From the NCBI GenBank assembly GCA_012184525.1, contig WOFQ01000071.1, forward strand, positions 62,001 to 126,000: a stretch of DNA of 64,000 nt. Reading direction: 5' to 3'. This document shows positions 12,139 through 24,393 of the stretch, one piece after another (positions within the stretch are counted from its first letter, which is position 1; every line of letters begins with the position of its first letter). The notes below the pieces were generated by a model. The model was given only the letters and a program-made list of their open reading frames with translations. It did not search any database and was not told the origin of the DNA. Origin of the DNA: Xenoacremonium recifei. Lineage: Eukaryota; Ascomycota; Sordariomycetes; Hypocreales; Nectriaceae. Made by a program: the position numbers and the translations under genes.

Positions 12139-15100
12139 AAAGTGAACATCGGCTGACGTTCAAAGTCGCGGTAGATGGGCGAAGGGACTTTGGTAAAGTG
12201 GGATTTAGTCAGCCAAGGACTGGCTCTGGGCTCTCCCGCGGCGCTGGAAAATGGGGGCCGGGGATGGGAGGGATCTAAAGTTCTTTCCAGGCCAGGTCGA
12301 GAGGAGAGGACCTAAATAGTGGGTGGAATGATTTCCGTCTGTTGAGCCTCCTCCTCCTCAGCCTCCGTGAGGCGAGGGAAGCATGCTAAAGAGTAGGAGG
12401 ACGGAGAAGTGGGCGGCCGATGGAGGGGCGTCTGGATCTGGACGGGCCAAACAATCGCCTTGGTCCGGGTTTACCTAACCAAGGCAGGCCTGCTAAGTCC
12501 GCTACATACGTTATTTGTCTAATTCAGGCCTAGAGCGTTGTTCCATTTGGCTGTCTAAGTGAGTCTTGGGCGTTGCCCCTCGGACATGAGGAGGGCGCTG
12601 CATCGCCGAGTTGACTCAACGGCTCGATCACGACTTTCGGTTTTGGAGCAGAAACGTGGCGCTACCGCCGAACCGTCCCAATTCGAAAGGGATCTCGCTG
12701 GGCTGAGCTGTCATCGCCTTGGCGGCTCCCGAGAAAGGGACTTCGATATGGGGAACCCCTGGAAACACCAAAGTCCCAACCAAAGTCCCCTCCATGCGAC
12801 GGAAGCCTGGCGGGAGAGGGAGTCCTTCAGCCTTATAGCCACCCGGATTTCTAAACCGTGTGTACCTTAATTGAATCTCCATCCTGAAGATGGATCCTTT
12901 CTTGCTAAAGAACCGTGAATGAGACGAAGTACATTTGAACGGGCCGCAGAACCTGGCCGTTGCTGCGGCTGACAGGAAGAGCCCACGGCTCGCGTCCTCC
13001 GTCGGTGAGTCAAGACGTAATTCGTCGCTGTGAGTGAGACCTTTGTACTAATATGGACTAATTAGGGGAGCTTCCAGTCCTGAGCCACTCCAGGCACAAG
13101 TCCCTTCTCGGGACCGAACTGATGTTCCGTCAACAGCATCATCGCCGTTTCGATGATTTCAACTTTCTCGACGATCATGACCCATTAAGAAGGTGTCTCT
13201 GTCCGTCTCGGTCGCGAGTTACCCGAAGATTTGCAGACCGTTTCGACTACATCTTGGCTGCTGCACGGTCACGGAATATTTCCACGGCGACGCGCTTTCG
13301 ATCTAACCCTGAGTCGCATTTTCGCGACCTCAACAGGCTTAACACATGTAGGTGACCGATCTGTCGGGTCGCGGTTGGGGCTCCAAGCGAGTTGCTTCAG
13401 GCTGCTCATCCGTTGCTCTCTGCCACTAGGAACGCGCTCCGGGGCGCTCAGTCATCCACTAATACATGGCAGCATGAACCTGGCAGCGTTACGTACGGCC
13501 TTGGCCGGGGCCTGGCCAGCCTAACAGGTTACGCTGCTCGGGCTCTCCGTGATATGATCTTGTAGGTCTTCCATCGTGAGCAGTAGGCAGTTTCTAGACA
13601 GCCAGCCCTACATGCTAATTAGTCCGCAGTCTTTTAGACAAAAGACGGACCCTTTCGAGACGTCTGCCCCGCAGGAGCTCTCTTCTTGGGCAACCGCAGG
13701 CGAATCCGGGATTATACGTTACCGTAATGAACTCCGTAGTTATGGAGTAGGGATACGGAGGTGGCGGCGGCTTCACGCAGCGCCTGTAAAGCAGGAAATA
13801 AGCCCTGCACATATCCGTAGAGCGTTGACGTACGTTGTCAAGCGGTTCCGCCAGCGGGGAAGCGCCCCTCTGACCCACGCCGTTAGGCCCTTGTAGGAAG
13901 CTATCGCCAACTCCGTCCCGCCATATCTGCCGGGCTAAGGCCGGCGGTGGTGCGTGCCGTAACATACTGGAGGGGATGCCGGCGCTCGCAGTAGATTTTT
14001 GCACAAATTAGGCATACGATCTCGTTGCAGACGCTGCGCTCGGTCCGTTCTAGGGCCTGGCACTATAGGCCTCATGCGCCCGCTCAGCAAGAGTCCATGC
14101 AAGTGTTTCTCTGATCTCGTGGCAGTTAGCACGGCTCTTCTCGACTGCGGTTGGGCGGGCCGGGATTAACAGGAGCCGTGAGGTAGCATGGAAATCCCGT
14201 TTGTCTCGTGGCATGTGAGAGACCCCCCTGTCTAGCCTGACGACTCTTCAACACCCTGGGAGCATCTTGCGAAAGGAGACGAGCTTTTGTTTAGTGTTTC
14301 ACTTATCGACGACTCGAGTACGTCGGAAACTTCCTATTGGTCCCCCATCATTTGTTCAATGGCGTCTTCGCACTGCCTTGATAGCATGGTGTTCCTGGGC
14401 CAATACAACCGCCAGTATAAGGGCCAATATAAGTTCCCGGGTAAATAGACGCATCCAGCGGTGTGGTGGAGTTTGCGTCGTCACCTTCTGCATCTCATAT
14501 CATTTGACTGAGCTCGCTTGATTAAGCGGGCGAATGTTTGACTAGGCAGGGGATATCTCCATAGTCCCGCCAAGCCTCCAAGCCTGCAGCAATATCGTTT
14601 TGTGCTGCAAGAAGTGTGAGTCTAGATTTTGACTCTGGGTCTTTTACAACCTCCAATTATCATCGGAACTTTTGATATCTCCTTCGATCCCCGACTGCCG
14701 GTCTGTTCATTCAACTTGATGGTATGCATGTGCCGATCTCCACAATGGAGCACATAGACCAGTCGAAACAAAGATCTGCGGACATATAGAAAAGGCTTGA
14801 GTTGCTTTTTGTCGCAAGTTTGCGCCTGATCTATGCTGCCAACAGCAAATAAACCTGGGGCTTAGTTGCCCCTGAGAGGATTTGGAGATTCAAACCCCTT
14901 CACATATTAATTATGTCTGGAGTTTGGCCCATAACTCCGGTACGTCCTTCGAGGCGAAGTCAAGGTATTCTATCGGCCGAGTTCAGCGGAAGGGGAATTC
15001 GGGTCCAAGTCCTGACCTCATGACGGACTTGATGAAACAAATCCTAATGTTTTCAACTATGGCTTACAAGCTTCCCAAAGGACCCGTGTATCCGAGTTTC

Positions 15101-16756
15101 TGGCCAATTGGATGTTTGAACGCTCTATGCCTCGAGTAGGTTGAGTATTTGGAAGGAATCTTAGGGCTGATACTCCATCTGATATCCCATCCGAGTTCCA
15201 CTATGGTAGCCTGCGGCCCAAGCTGGCATTTCTTGCGAATATTCGCATCTACGCTGATTATACCGAAAATCTCCGGTAATAATCACTCCAGAACCCCATA
15301 AGGCTGTACACGCGTGAGAGGTCCGCTCTCAGTGCCGCAAGAATAGTCTCACACGCCGTTGCCTTACCACCTCACTCCTTTGGATGCTGTTGAATATTCG
15401 CTCACTTTGAAAATCCTTTCAACGCACGAGAAGGACCATGGGAATTCTCGGTGGTTACTTCATACAGCAGACTGACCGCCAAAGGTTGGCTGTGGTTGCG
15501 TTCTGATTGGCTGTGGCAAGCTGCGGTTAAGCATTTGCCAACCACACCACCATCAAGCGGAGTCCTCGGCGAGACCAGGGCTATCGGGCACTGAAATTTC
15601 GGAAAGCTCAACTTCCGGGGAGTTAGAACGGGCTGAAGTCAAAATGTTCGGGACCGGAGGCATGCAGACTAAATCCCATGGGGTCTGGTCTCGTATCCAG
15701 CATGCAGCTGTCAAGGATGAAACCGAAGCCTCGTTCGTGATCTCTGGCCATCAGAGCGGCTACTAGAGTGGGGGATTGCGGCTCGTTCGCTGACTTCGGG
15801 CTTCTGTCACCCTCTGCCAACGTCCCTGGGGCGGTCATCCACAGATTTAGTCTAGCTGCTAATCAAGGCGGACAGCGCTTTGGCGGGCCGCTAAAGGAAC
15901 TTGTGATAATCGAGCAGACAGACAGACAGACCTTCTGTGGAGGTGGGCGTAAAGTACCCCGCGGGCCCGCTTCCGATGTGATGTCGGGTTCTGAGCGTTT
16001 CGAGGCATTCTTTACCGAGTGCAAGAATGGCTGTCTTAGATGATTGTGTGCTATCAAAAGGTCTTAGCGGGTCAGGAAGAAACGATCGACGTTGAGCCTC
16101 GCTGGTATGATACTCCTGACTCCTGAGAGGACAATCCCCCAAGCCGATACCACCTGCAAGAAGGCTGTGCTGCATGAATACCCCTGCAGCAGCTCCATAT
16201 TGCATGCCTGCAACAGAAACATGGCAGCCAGATTCATCACTCAAAGTTCCGATCCGGGTGAGTTGATCGGAGAGAAATGTCGGAAGAGCCGACGGTGATG
16301 TAGTGGTGATAGCGTAGCAAGTTGACGATGCTTCCCAAGATAGCATCCTCGATGTATCTGATTCTTCGTCTTTCAGTTGAAGCAGACGAGTGATCCTTTG
16401 ATCATCTGCAATATTGTAAGTTGTCCAGATATCTATTCATGGACGTAGTTTGATTCCAAAGTAAAGGACCGGCGGAACGTTTGACTTAGACAGGGAAGCG
16501 AGAATCATCTGGAAACGAGGAGCCACAGGATCCATCAAATAAGACCTAGTCTTTCCGAAAATAAGCAGACTTCTCAAACAAAGATGTCTATGCAACAATT
16601 TATTTATACTTGATATTGGGATTCTGGAGACCAGGTTGATCGGCTTCGCCACGATGCCGGGGCAAGCATTTTAAGTATCTTTTGCACAGCAGCCACACAA
16701 GATCTAAATGGAAACATCCTCAAGAGAGGCGTTTGAAAAACTGTCCACGCATTGGG

Positions 16757-16821
16757 ACTTTGGAGTTGTGATCAGTACTTTGGAGTTGTGATCAGTACTT
16801 TGGAGTTGTGCTGGTACTTTG
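16757..16821. repeat. 20-bp direct tandem repeat, about 3 copies
   Basis: The unit ACTTTGGAGTTGTGATCAGT occurs twice exactly, then once with changes, followed by a partial unit (ACTTTGGGG). It is non-coding and a simple minisatellite, possibly length-variable between strains. Confidence 0.85.
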
Positions 16822-19041
16822 GGGATTTGGCTGGGGTTGTGCTCGGTGTTGGCGACAGCGCACTAACACGCAAGAGGTCGAGGATTAGAGTTTGCAGGGA
16901 TTGATACTGTAGGCGTGCACCAACGGGGTATTGCACGGCTCCGTGTGGTGCACTGTGGCGAGACTCGCCGGCTTTACTCTGTACAGGCCCTGGACACTCA
17001 AAGTGGAACGGGTGGAACGGGTGCGACGGGCGCAGCCGTTCAGGGCGCGGAAGCTCTTCCAGGGAGCACGTCAGGAGGGATAGAGCGCTGTAGAGGCTCC
17101 AAACAGTTGCATTCGCTAATTACGGGGGCGGAAGAGTTCCGCTGAAGCTCTCTATGTTCGGTCCCGTGTGGGCGAACTTCTCCGGAAAGATGTTCGATCA
17201 ACGACACACTAAGTCAGTAGTGACGGAGACGCCTAGACTCCCTTGCTCGACGACCGACTTACATGCATAGGTGCCGAGACTCTATGCAAACTACTACAGA
17301 TGTTGCCGCATGTATGTCTCACAGCGCCTTTCACATGACAAACCCCTATCTGAGCTGGCGGCGGTTTTCTAGCTCTTCCTTCCTTGGAGGTCTTAGGTAA
17401 GGTAAGGTTAATTCAGCCTGAGCTGGAAGGCAGTCCCATGGCTTTATGTCAGCCAGCCTTATGTCAGCACCTAATGTCGGCGTCTGCCTACTCCGAAATC
17501 CCCTCCCCTCGGCAAAACGTCCGACTTCGACTCCGTCATTTCATCGTATAATCGTCCCAACCCAGTAACTGCTCTTTGATGCCAAGACTGCTCTCCCGGC
17601 ATCTCGAGAATGACGAAAGCGGGTCGAATAGCGAATGAAGCGACATCCAGGGCCAGCCAAGGGGTGGAATCCTTCTGCTAGCCTGGGCCGCGTATCGTCC
17701 ACCGTCACCGGCGGTCATCACCGAGGTTTCCAAAACCTGCCGGGCAGACATCCATCGACGGTTACCGGCCCATACCAGCATCAGCGCTCATCATGTCGCT
17801 CGGAGCAGCGCAGCCACACTCGACCGGGCGTTGATCACAGAGAGCGGGGAGGTGATTGACCGTGGAGGGGGGCAGATGTGAGGGGACGCGGCATGGGGAG
17901 GAAGACCAACTGGAAGCCTGAGAATCCGGCAGCCTGACACCAAGCACCAACCTCGATGAACCATCGGCCAGCGGTGACTTGGGGTCCGTTTTCCGTTACC
18001 CGCCGCCCGTGGTCCGTGGTCCGTTGCCCGTTGTCCGTTGGGCATGGTCGTTGGCTGACAGTAAAGCCAGAAGAGGCAAAACTCCGCAGGCGCTCCAGGG
18101 TTAGGCGCCATCATGCGCGTGCGGGCGGACTTTACTTGACCTGGCCAGAGCGATTGCGAGCGAGCGAGCGAGTTCCAGTCCCACTGCATCTTCACCACCC
18201 TCAAACAAATGAGGACGGTCAGGGGCTACGGAGGGGCGGGCCTCGCTGGCCTGGCCTGGCTTGTCCTGGCGCGCTCTGCTGGCGACGACGCTGACGGGGA
18301 GGGGAAGAGACGGGGGCCAGAGATCGCCCCATCCGACATGACGGCTGCTAGCCCTTCCACGCCTAGCCTAGCCCTACGAAGGATGGAGGGCCGATGAGCT
18401 ACAGAGTACACTTCACTTGACTGACCAGCGGCCACAAGGATGCCGGCCTGCCATCTGGATCTGGACACCACACCTACAGTCTAGGTGAAACTCCTGGGCT
18501 GTGCTGTGCTGCGTGGAACTCGCTGCTCGAGTCGACAGCCCGCCCGCAGAGGGTAGCAGACAGGATGACATGCGACATGGGATCCCGGCCCTCGCCCGCC
18601 CGCTCCTTGGTCTCCTCTCCTTTGCAACGGCCCCGGTACCCAATCCACAGAGTCCCCGTCAGTCCAGTCTCCTCCAGCGAGGTTGCTCGGACTGTGGGGG
18701 CGGCTAGCTGGCTGCCTTGCTGGGCTGAAGGCGCAGGCACGGCACCTCATCTTCATGTCGGGTCGCATCGACAGCTCTCCCGCTCATCTCTTTTACTCTC
18801 TGCGCGCCCTGCATTCTGCAACCCGCTTCTCGTTCGTTCATAAACGACGCCCCCCCAAGCGCCGGCTGAACTTCGACGCACCCGATCTTGGTCTGAGCTG
18901 CCCCAATCTTGCCACCCCAGACTAACAACACTATTCATCCATTCGATCTTCAACTGCAGAAGCAACACCGCCTAGCTACAAGCGCACGCGGCCCACATTC
19001 CGCGACCTCAACCTCATGTCCCTGACGCAGACCTTGTGAAC

Positions 19042-20973
19042 ATGGAGTCTGGCAGTAGCAGCGGCATCACCGTCGTCAAGCGGCGGCAGTCTGCTGACGA
19101 CTCGGATGACACCGCCTCCAGCAAGGCAACATGCAAAACCCGGAAACGAATCCCCAGCGACCAGTGGGAGAAGATGCGGCCCATCATCACGCGGCTGTAC
19201 CAGGAGGAGAAGAGGTCGCTCAAGGAGGTCATGGAGATCCTGGAAAAGGACCACCACTTCACGGCTACGTGAGTTGATGCATCCATGATACAACTTAACC
19301 CAGGTGACCTATGATTGACTCCTCCTTGTAGGGTCAAGATGTTCAAGTCTCGCATCTGGAAGTGGGGTCTGGATAAGAAGCTCAAGAGCGACGAGGTTCT
19401 CGCCATCCTCATCCTCAAGAGAGACCGTGACGCCCAGAATAAGCCCTCGCAGTTTACCATCCGCGGCCAGCAAGTCGACATGGACAATATCAACCGTTAT
19501 ATCCGAAGAAACCCGTCGCTAGTAGCCCGATTCCGAGCCGGCCAGATACCTAGCATCCAGACCACCCTCGAAGTCCAATGTCGAACGCCCTCCCCAGAGC
19601 CCGGACGATCCTTGATGCCCCCAACAGAGTCATACCAGGTTGAACAGGTCTTGAATCTCTTCAATGCCTACGTCGACGGGTCCTTCTCCAGCGGCGCCTG
19701 GGCTTGCGAATACAACGAATACTGCGTGAGTCAACGACCAGGCGACCGAAGCGACGAACTATTCGAGCGAGTCATTACTAGCTTCGCATTGGTCAACCGA
19801 TGCATGATGCGAGGCGACAAAATCTCCATTAGTGCGATCCTCAACCCGGCTTTCGAGTCTCTCAAGGAGATTATTGCTACCGAGAGCCCCATCTTCGTCG
19901 TCCGGACTGTCTGCTTGTTGTGGTACCTGGATAGGCACCACAAAAACGACCTTCTCCGCCTTGTCATGGATTATCTAGCCGGCCTAGTGCCCATAGTCCT
20001 AGGCTCACAGCACATTATGGCCCGGATATGGCGCACGCTGGGAAGCACCCAATTCTCTGACTATTACGATCTCTCGATACGGCTCTACTCCCTCTTGGTC
20101 CCGCTTCTAGAAGATCGCATTGGGCCCGCCAACTACCTGACTGCCATCCTTTACGGTGATCACATTGATTGCCTGTTCAGCAGAACGCGAAGCTCAGAAC
20201 CGCTTGCTGTGGCTAGCCGGTATCGTGCAAAAGCTGACGGCTCAGGGAAGCAGCATCCTTGGCTCACTGAACTCGCCATTACACAGACCGCCCTCCTCTG
20301 CGCCGCAAAGGAGTCGGAGGGTCTCATCGGTGAAGCTATTGAGTGTCTACAAACTCTGAAAAGCTACAATGGGATGACAGAGGAACAAGAAGCTGTTGTG
20401 AACATACAGCTTGGCAACTACAGCTTTCAGATGGGTGATATACCATTGGCAGTACGATCATATCGCGAGGCTACACGTCTGGCAGTCACGGTTGATGGTG
20501 ATGAGCGATTACTTTTAACGTGTCTCGCAAATCTGGAGAGCGCATTGTCAAGACAAGGGCGTGCTCTTGAGGCTGGGAGAGTGAATCAATATCGGCTCAA
20601 ACGGCTGGCCAACTTTGCCAAAGAATCCAGCGAATTTGCCTCCTCGCATGTCATTGGAGAAGACGACCAGCCTTCCAACATCTTGCCCCTTGGCAGGGTA
20701 TTGGGAGAAATTCACGACGATAGCGACGAACTGCTGGACTGGCTCTGGAGGGATGATGATTTCGACGACATCTTCAAAGCAATGACCCAACCAAGCGCCG
20801 ACGTTGCCCTTCCGTGGATATCTCTACCTATTGCCGACGACTGGACCGACGGCATCATGGAGAGCCAGGTCGAAGCTATCACGTCACACTATCCGAGTCT
20901 AAGCCCCTCGATAGAGGGCTGGGATGAAAAATCTCGGCAACCTAGCGAATGGAACGGGAGCTGCTACGGCTGA
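19042..20973 (+). CDS. Clr5-domain protein with C-terminal TPR-like repeats
   Basis: Exon 1 is 19042-19268, a 63-bp intron (GTGAGT...TTGTAG) is 19269-19331, and exon 2 is 19332-20973, giving 622 residues. The intron splits the Clr5 domain (residues about 39-90): SDQWEKMRPIITRLYQEEK, then SLKEVMEILEKDHHFTAT, then VKMFKSRIWKWGL after splicing. This is a complete, canonical Clr5 domain close to the N-terminus, preceded by a basic stretch (VVKRRQ, KTRKR) that could act as a nuclear signal. The C-terminal half contains helical repeats resembling TPRs (around AIECLQTLKSYNG, QLGNYSFQMGDIPLAVRSYR), an architecture common among fungal Clr5 proteins. Its function, probably chromatin or transcription related, is inferred from the family. 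ATG 19042 is preceded by AAC and is the first Met of the frame. Confidence 0.9.
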
Positions 20974-21775
20974 GCGGATCTGAGCCGAAGGATCACTACC
21001 CCTGAGCGCTGACGACGAAACGCGGTTCGACTCCTAATTGATCTCCATTCGACAACTCCCCCATAAGGCTCGCGAAAAGATGCCACACCAATTCCTTCCG
21101 GGGCTTCGGGACAGACAAATCACCCGACGCGTCCGAATCGAGACTTGCAGCCCTGTTCGGCAACATCCGTCCTGGGCCTAGACTATTCCTTCTGCGACTC
21201 CTTCGATGGAAAAGCATGATAGTGAAATGAGCATTGTCGGAACCATGACATGCACTCCGCCTCCAATCTCTCAACTCTACGCGACCTCGGAACCGGGCGG
21301 GATGACGGACACGCGTACCTTGATTTTGCACATACCGTATACGGCGAAGGAAGCGGCGCCATCTCTTTTGGGAGACGCCGAGTTGGATCGACAGGATGCG
21401 CCTGTGGTTGGATATTATGCACAGGTTTGGCATCAATGCTCCGGCAAGCGCTTGGAACAGCCACAATCGCGTCAGTATCTAGTTGCAAGAATAGATCATT
21501 TACAACTCTATCGCACGGCTGAATATCTTTGTTGGGACACAAGGATCTTGAAATAAGCACCCAAACCCCGATCCTTCTGACAGACGCCTCATTTAGAACA
21601 CTAACAGGGGCAGCTGCATCACGTGGGATTATAGTCTGCCACCTCCGTGGAACTCACCAACTACTTGGGTAATTGCTCCATATGAGACCCAGTTGAGCAA
21701 CTTATGCCCTCTTTTGTCATGGAGCCGGCAAATACTTTGCCAGCCCTACGTTGACAGCGGAGATACGGTATCGCC
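20974..21775. other. Intergenic, 0.8 kb
   Basis: 3' region of the Clr5 gene and promoter of the HET gene. Overlapping open frames of 90-156 codons on both strands near 21000-21560 show no domain. Nothing else is seen. Confidence 0.5.
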
Positions 21776-23923
21776 ATGTCAACTCGCCTCTGTTCAGCAT
21801 GTAACCGTATATTCGACAGTAAACAGGTACTAAATGAAGAGCAACCACATCATCAGAGCCCAGACGAGTTCCTCGCCGCAGCTCAGACCGGCTGCTACGT
21901 CTGCCGGACGATCACGACAAGCCCTGATTGGCCACTAGTCGCATCCCAGGAATCCGTCAACGCGGTCTGGTACTTGTCCCGGCCGGCTGGATCGCCCGAG
22001 GGCTTCTACCGGCTCACGATCGACACGCTCGGGGGCGGTGAAGGCGGCGGGGAAGAGGAGGAGGTCGGCGAGACCGAGCCGCAAGGGGAGTTCTCCGACG
22101 ATAACGAGGAGGATGGGCTGGGGGAAGGGGAGCCTGATATAGTCCCTGCGGCGTGGGGCTTCCATCTGCAGCAGGCCTCGGGTAAGTCAGAAGATGTTAC
22201 TATATTGAGCCTCAGCTAGCGGCAGTGCAGTGTCTAACATGTTCGTGCAGATTTGCGGGACTGTGTTGGGGACTACGTGCCTCCTGCAGGCCTCGATGAT
22301 CCCAAGATCGCTCAACTGGCTCAGAAATGGTTCGAGGAGTGTTGTCGAGGCCACTTATGCGGTCCTCGCGATCCTACCTTTCGACCAACACGGCTGGTCG
22401 AGATACTCGACGAGAGCACCGTCCGTATTGTTTTGACACAAGAAAAGCCTGATGTTAGCGCCTACGCGGCATTCTCGCATTGCTGGGGCAAGACACCGGC
22501 TCTCAAGCTCCTTCGTGGGAATGTCTCTCAGCTATGTGCGGGTATTTCGGTCGAAGACTTGCCCACGAGCTATCAGGAAGCAATATCTATGTGCTTGATT
22601 CTGGGTTTGCGCTACATCTGGATTGATTCTATCTGCATCACGCAAGATGACGGAGCGGACTGGCGTCGAGAGGCGGCGACGATGAAGGATGTATACCGCA
22701 ACTCAAGTCTGAACATTTGCACCTGTGCAGCGGCGGAGAGTTCACAGTGCAGCTTTGGATCTCGCGACTGCTCCATGATCAAACCTATGGAAGTCGTCCC
22801 GAAATGGCACGCGCCCGAACAGCGACGATATTACCTCAGCGACGCAGAGATATACCAGAAAGGCGTGGAGGACTCGCCTCTTCGAACCCGCGCCTGGGTG
22901 CTCCAAGAAGTCTGGCTCTCGCGCCGCTCCCTGTCCCTCACCAAGAGCCAACTCTGGTGGGAATGCCAACAGCGACGCGCTTGCGAGTCCTTCCCCGGCG
23001 GGTTACCATCTACCTGGCTTAGCCAAGACCTTGCAAAGGACCTGACCTTCCACCGCACTCGATCGCAGCACGGGGAGATTACGCAAGTTCGCTCACTTGT
23101 CGAGTTGCGCCGCAGTTGGGCCAAGCTCGTCGAGCTGTACTCTCGGTGTGGCTTGACGGTGATGTTGGATAAGATGATGGCCTTTTCAGGGGTGGCTGAA
23201 GTGTTCAAACAAACAGAGAGCCCGGACGACGTGTATGTCGCGGGGCTGTGGCGGCGCATGTTGCCGGAGGGTTTGTACTGGTCAACCACAAAGCTGGACC
23301 GCACACGGAGACCAGATGTGTATCGCGCTCCGTCGTGGTCATGGGGATCAATAGAGGGTGCAGTGGGCTTCCCGCCAGATTTGGAGAGGGAGGGGAGCGA
23401 TGTGACGCCGTTGTGCGAGGTAGTGGATGTGAATATTCGGCTGGTTGATGAGGGACATGAAACGGGGTTGTTGAGAGGCGCGGCGATGGTGCTCAGGGGT
23501 AAGTTGCTGGGACCTGTATCGACTGAAGCACCGGAGTATACTTTGAAGACGGTCTCAGGAGTTGATCGGGAGTTGGATGAGGCGTTGCAAGCGGCGAGAT
23601 GGGGGTTTGATGAGACGACGGATGAGGGTGGTGATGCGCTCTCATATTTGGATGGGTTTAAACCAGAGCAATGTCGACAGGGAGAGCTTGATGGGTTTAT
23701 TCGGAGGACGATGGCCTGGGATCAAAATTTACCGGTCAGACTGTTCTGCCTGCCCGTTTTTGAGTCCTTTCATGGAGATGGACTGTCAATCAGGGGCCTG
23801 GTACTGTGTAGAGTTGATCATCAGCCAGAGGGAGTGTACCATCGGGTTGGAGACTTTAGTCATATGCCTATGGTGAGGGATGTTTTGGCGGGAATAGCAA
23901 CTCGGGAGATTGTTCTTCTTTGA
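21776..23923 (+). CDS. HET-domain (heterokaryon incompatibility) protein
   Basis: Exon 1 is 21776-22181, a 69-bp intron (GTAAGT, branch CTAAC, GTGCAG) is 22182-22250, and exon 2 is 22251-23923, giving 692 residues. The three hallmarks of the HET domain are present: AAFSHCWGK (about 208-216), LGLRYIWIDSICITQDD (about 254-269), and RTRAWVLQEVWLSRR (about 347-361). HET domains act in non-self recognition and can trigger cell death when fused or activated; many copies have no known specificity. The N-terminus has two CxxC pairs (LCSACNRIF and GCYVCRTI) that may form a small zinc-binding unit, followed by an acidic Gly/Glu segment. There is no NACHT or repeat domain in this protein. It stands alone between the Clr5 gene and PRI2, with no recognisable partner gene. 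Confidence 0.93.
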
Positions 23924-24393
23924 TATCCATGAAAGCAAAGAAAAGAGACGGTTAGACATGCCATTTTATGTTTCAACACTTTACCGATGATCATAGTGGG
24001 CGGTAGTGATGCCTCCTCAAGAGGGGTTAATATGCAGCGAGATCGGCCACATGAAATCTATGAAAAGAACTAATCCATTGCAAGGATTGAGGACAATTGA
24101 ATCCTCATTCTGGTTACTTATTGATAGACGGCCACTGTAAGTCCTTGTCTCTTGACATAACCAAGCCAAGCCACTGTGGATGGTGAGCGAGCCGCTGTGG
24201 CTAGTGGCCTTCCCCGCCAAAACGCGGTAGAAAGGTCGCGCGTTTGATTGGTCCAGGACGCTTTAATGGATGCTTAATGGCCGCCCCACTACAGACCCCT
24301 AACGCGTAAAGTCGCGTCTCTCGTCTCTCCATCCTCAACTCCTGTCCAAGCAGCATCTCGACATCACCAATTCTGGTTGTCAAAGCCTTAACC
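23924..24393. other. Intergenic, 0.47 kb: PRI2 promoter
   Basis: Contains an inverted CCAAT box (GATTGG near 24245), GC-rich CGCG stretches near 24220-24240, and an ACGCGT element listed separately. No coding signal. Confidence 0.5.
24302..24307. promoter_or_regulatory. MCB-type element (ACGCGT) upstream of PRI2
   Basis: A perfect ACGCGT lies about 90 bp upstream of the PRI2 start, followed by GTCGCGT. In fungi ACGCGT is the binding site of MBF, which activates DNA-replication genes at G1/S. The match to gene function makes the assignment plausible; binding is not shown. Confidence 0.55.

Larger units (their letters stand above)
12042..19041. other. Intergenic, 7.0 kb; no gene supported
   Basis: This lies between the start of the RGG gene and the start of the second Clr5 gene, which point away from each other. 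It contains a 20-bp tandem repeat (16757-16821), a short GGAAC-type repeat near 17005, a CCGT-rich degenerate repeat near 17985-18050 and a GCGA run near 18158. The central part (13000-16700) is less GC-rich and carries only short broken frames, so it may be decayed mobile DNA, but I cannot name an element. Confidence 0.5.

Noticed and set aside
12042..12149. Upstream ATG giving a 36-residue longer RGG-rich protein
   Set aside because: A TATA box at 12133-12138 lies between that ATG and the chosen one, so the longer form would start upstream of the promoter element.
13000..16700. Decayed transposon
   Set aside because: Fragmented frames and a change in composition suggest it, but no terminal repeats, target-site duplications or transposase or polymerase motifs were found.
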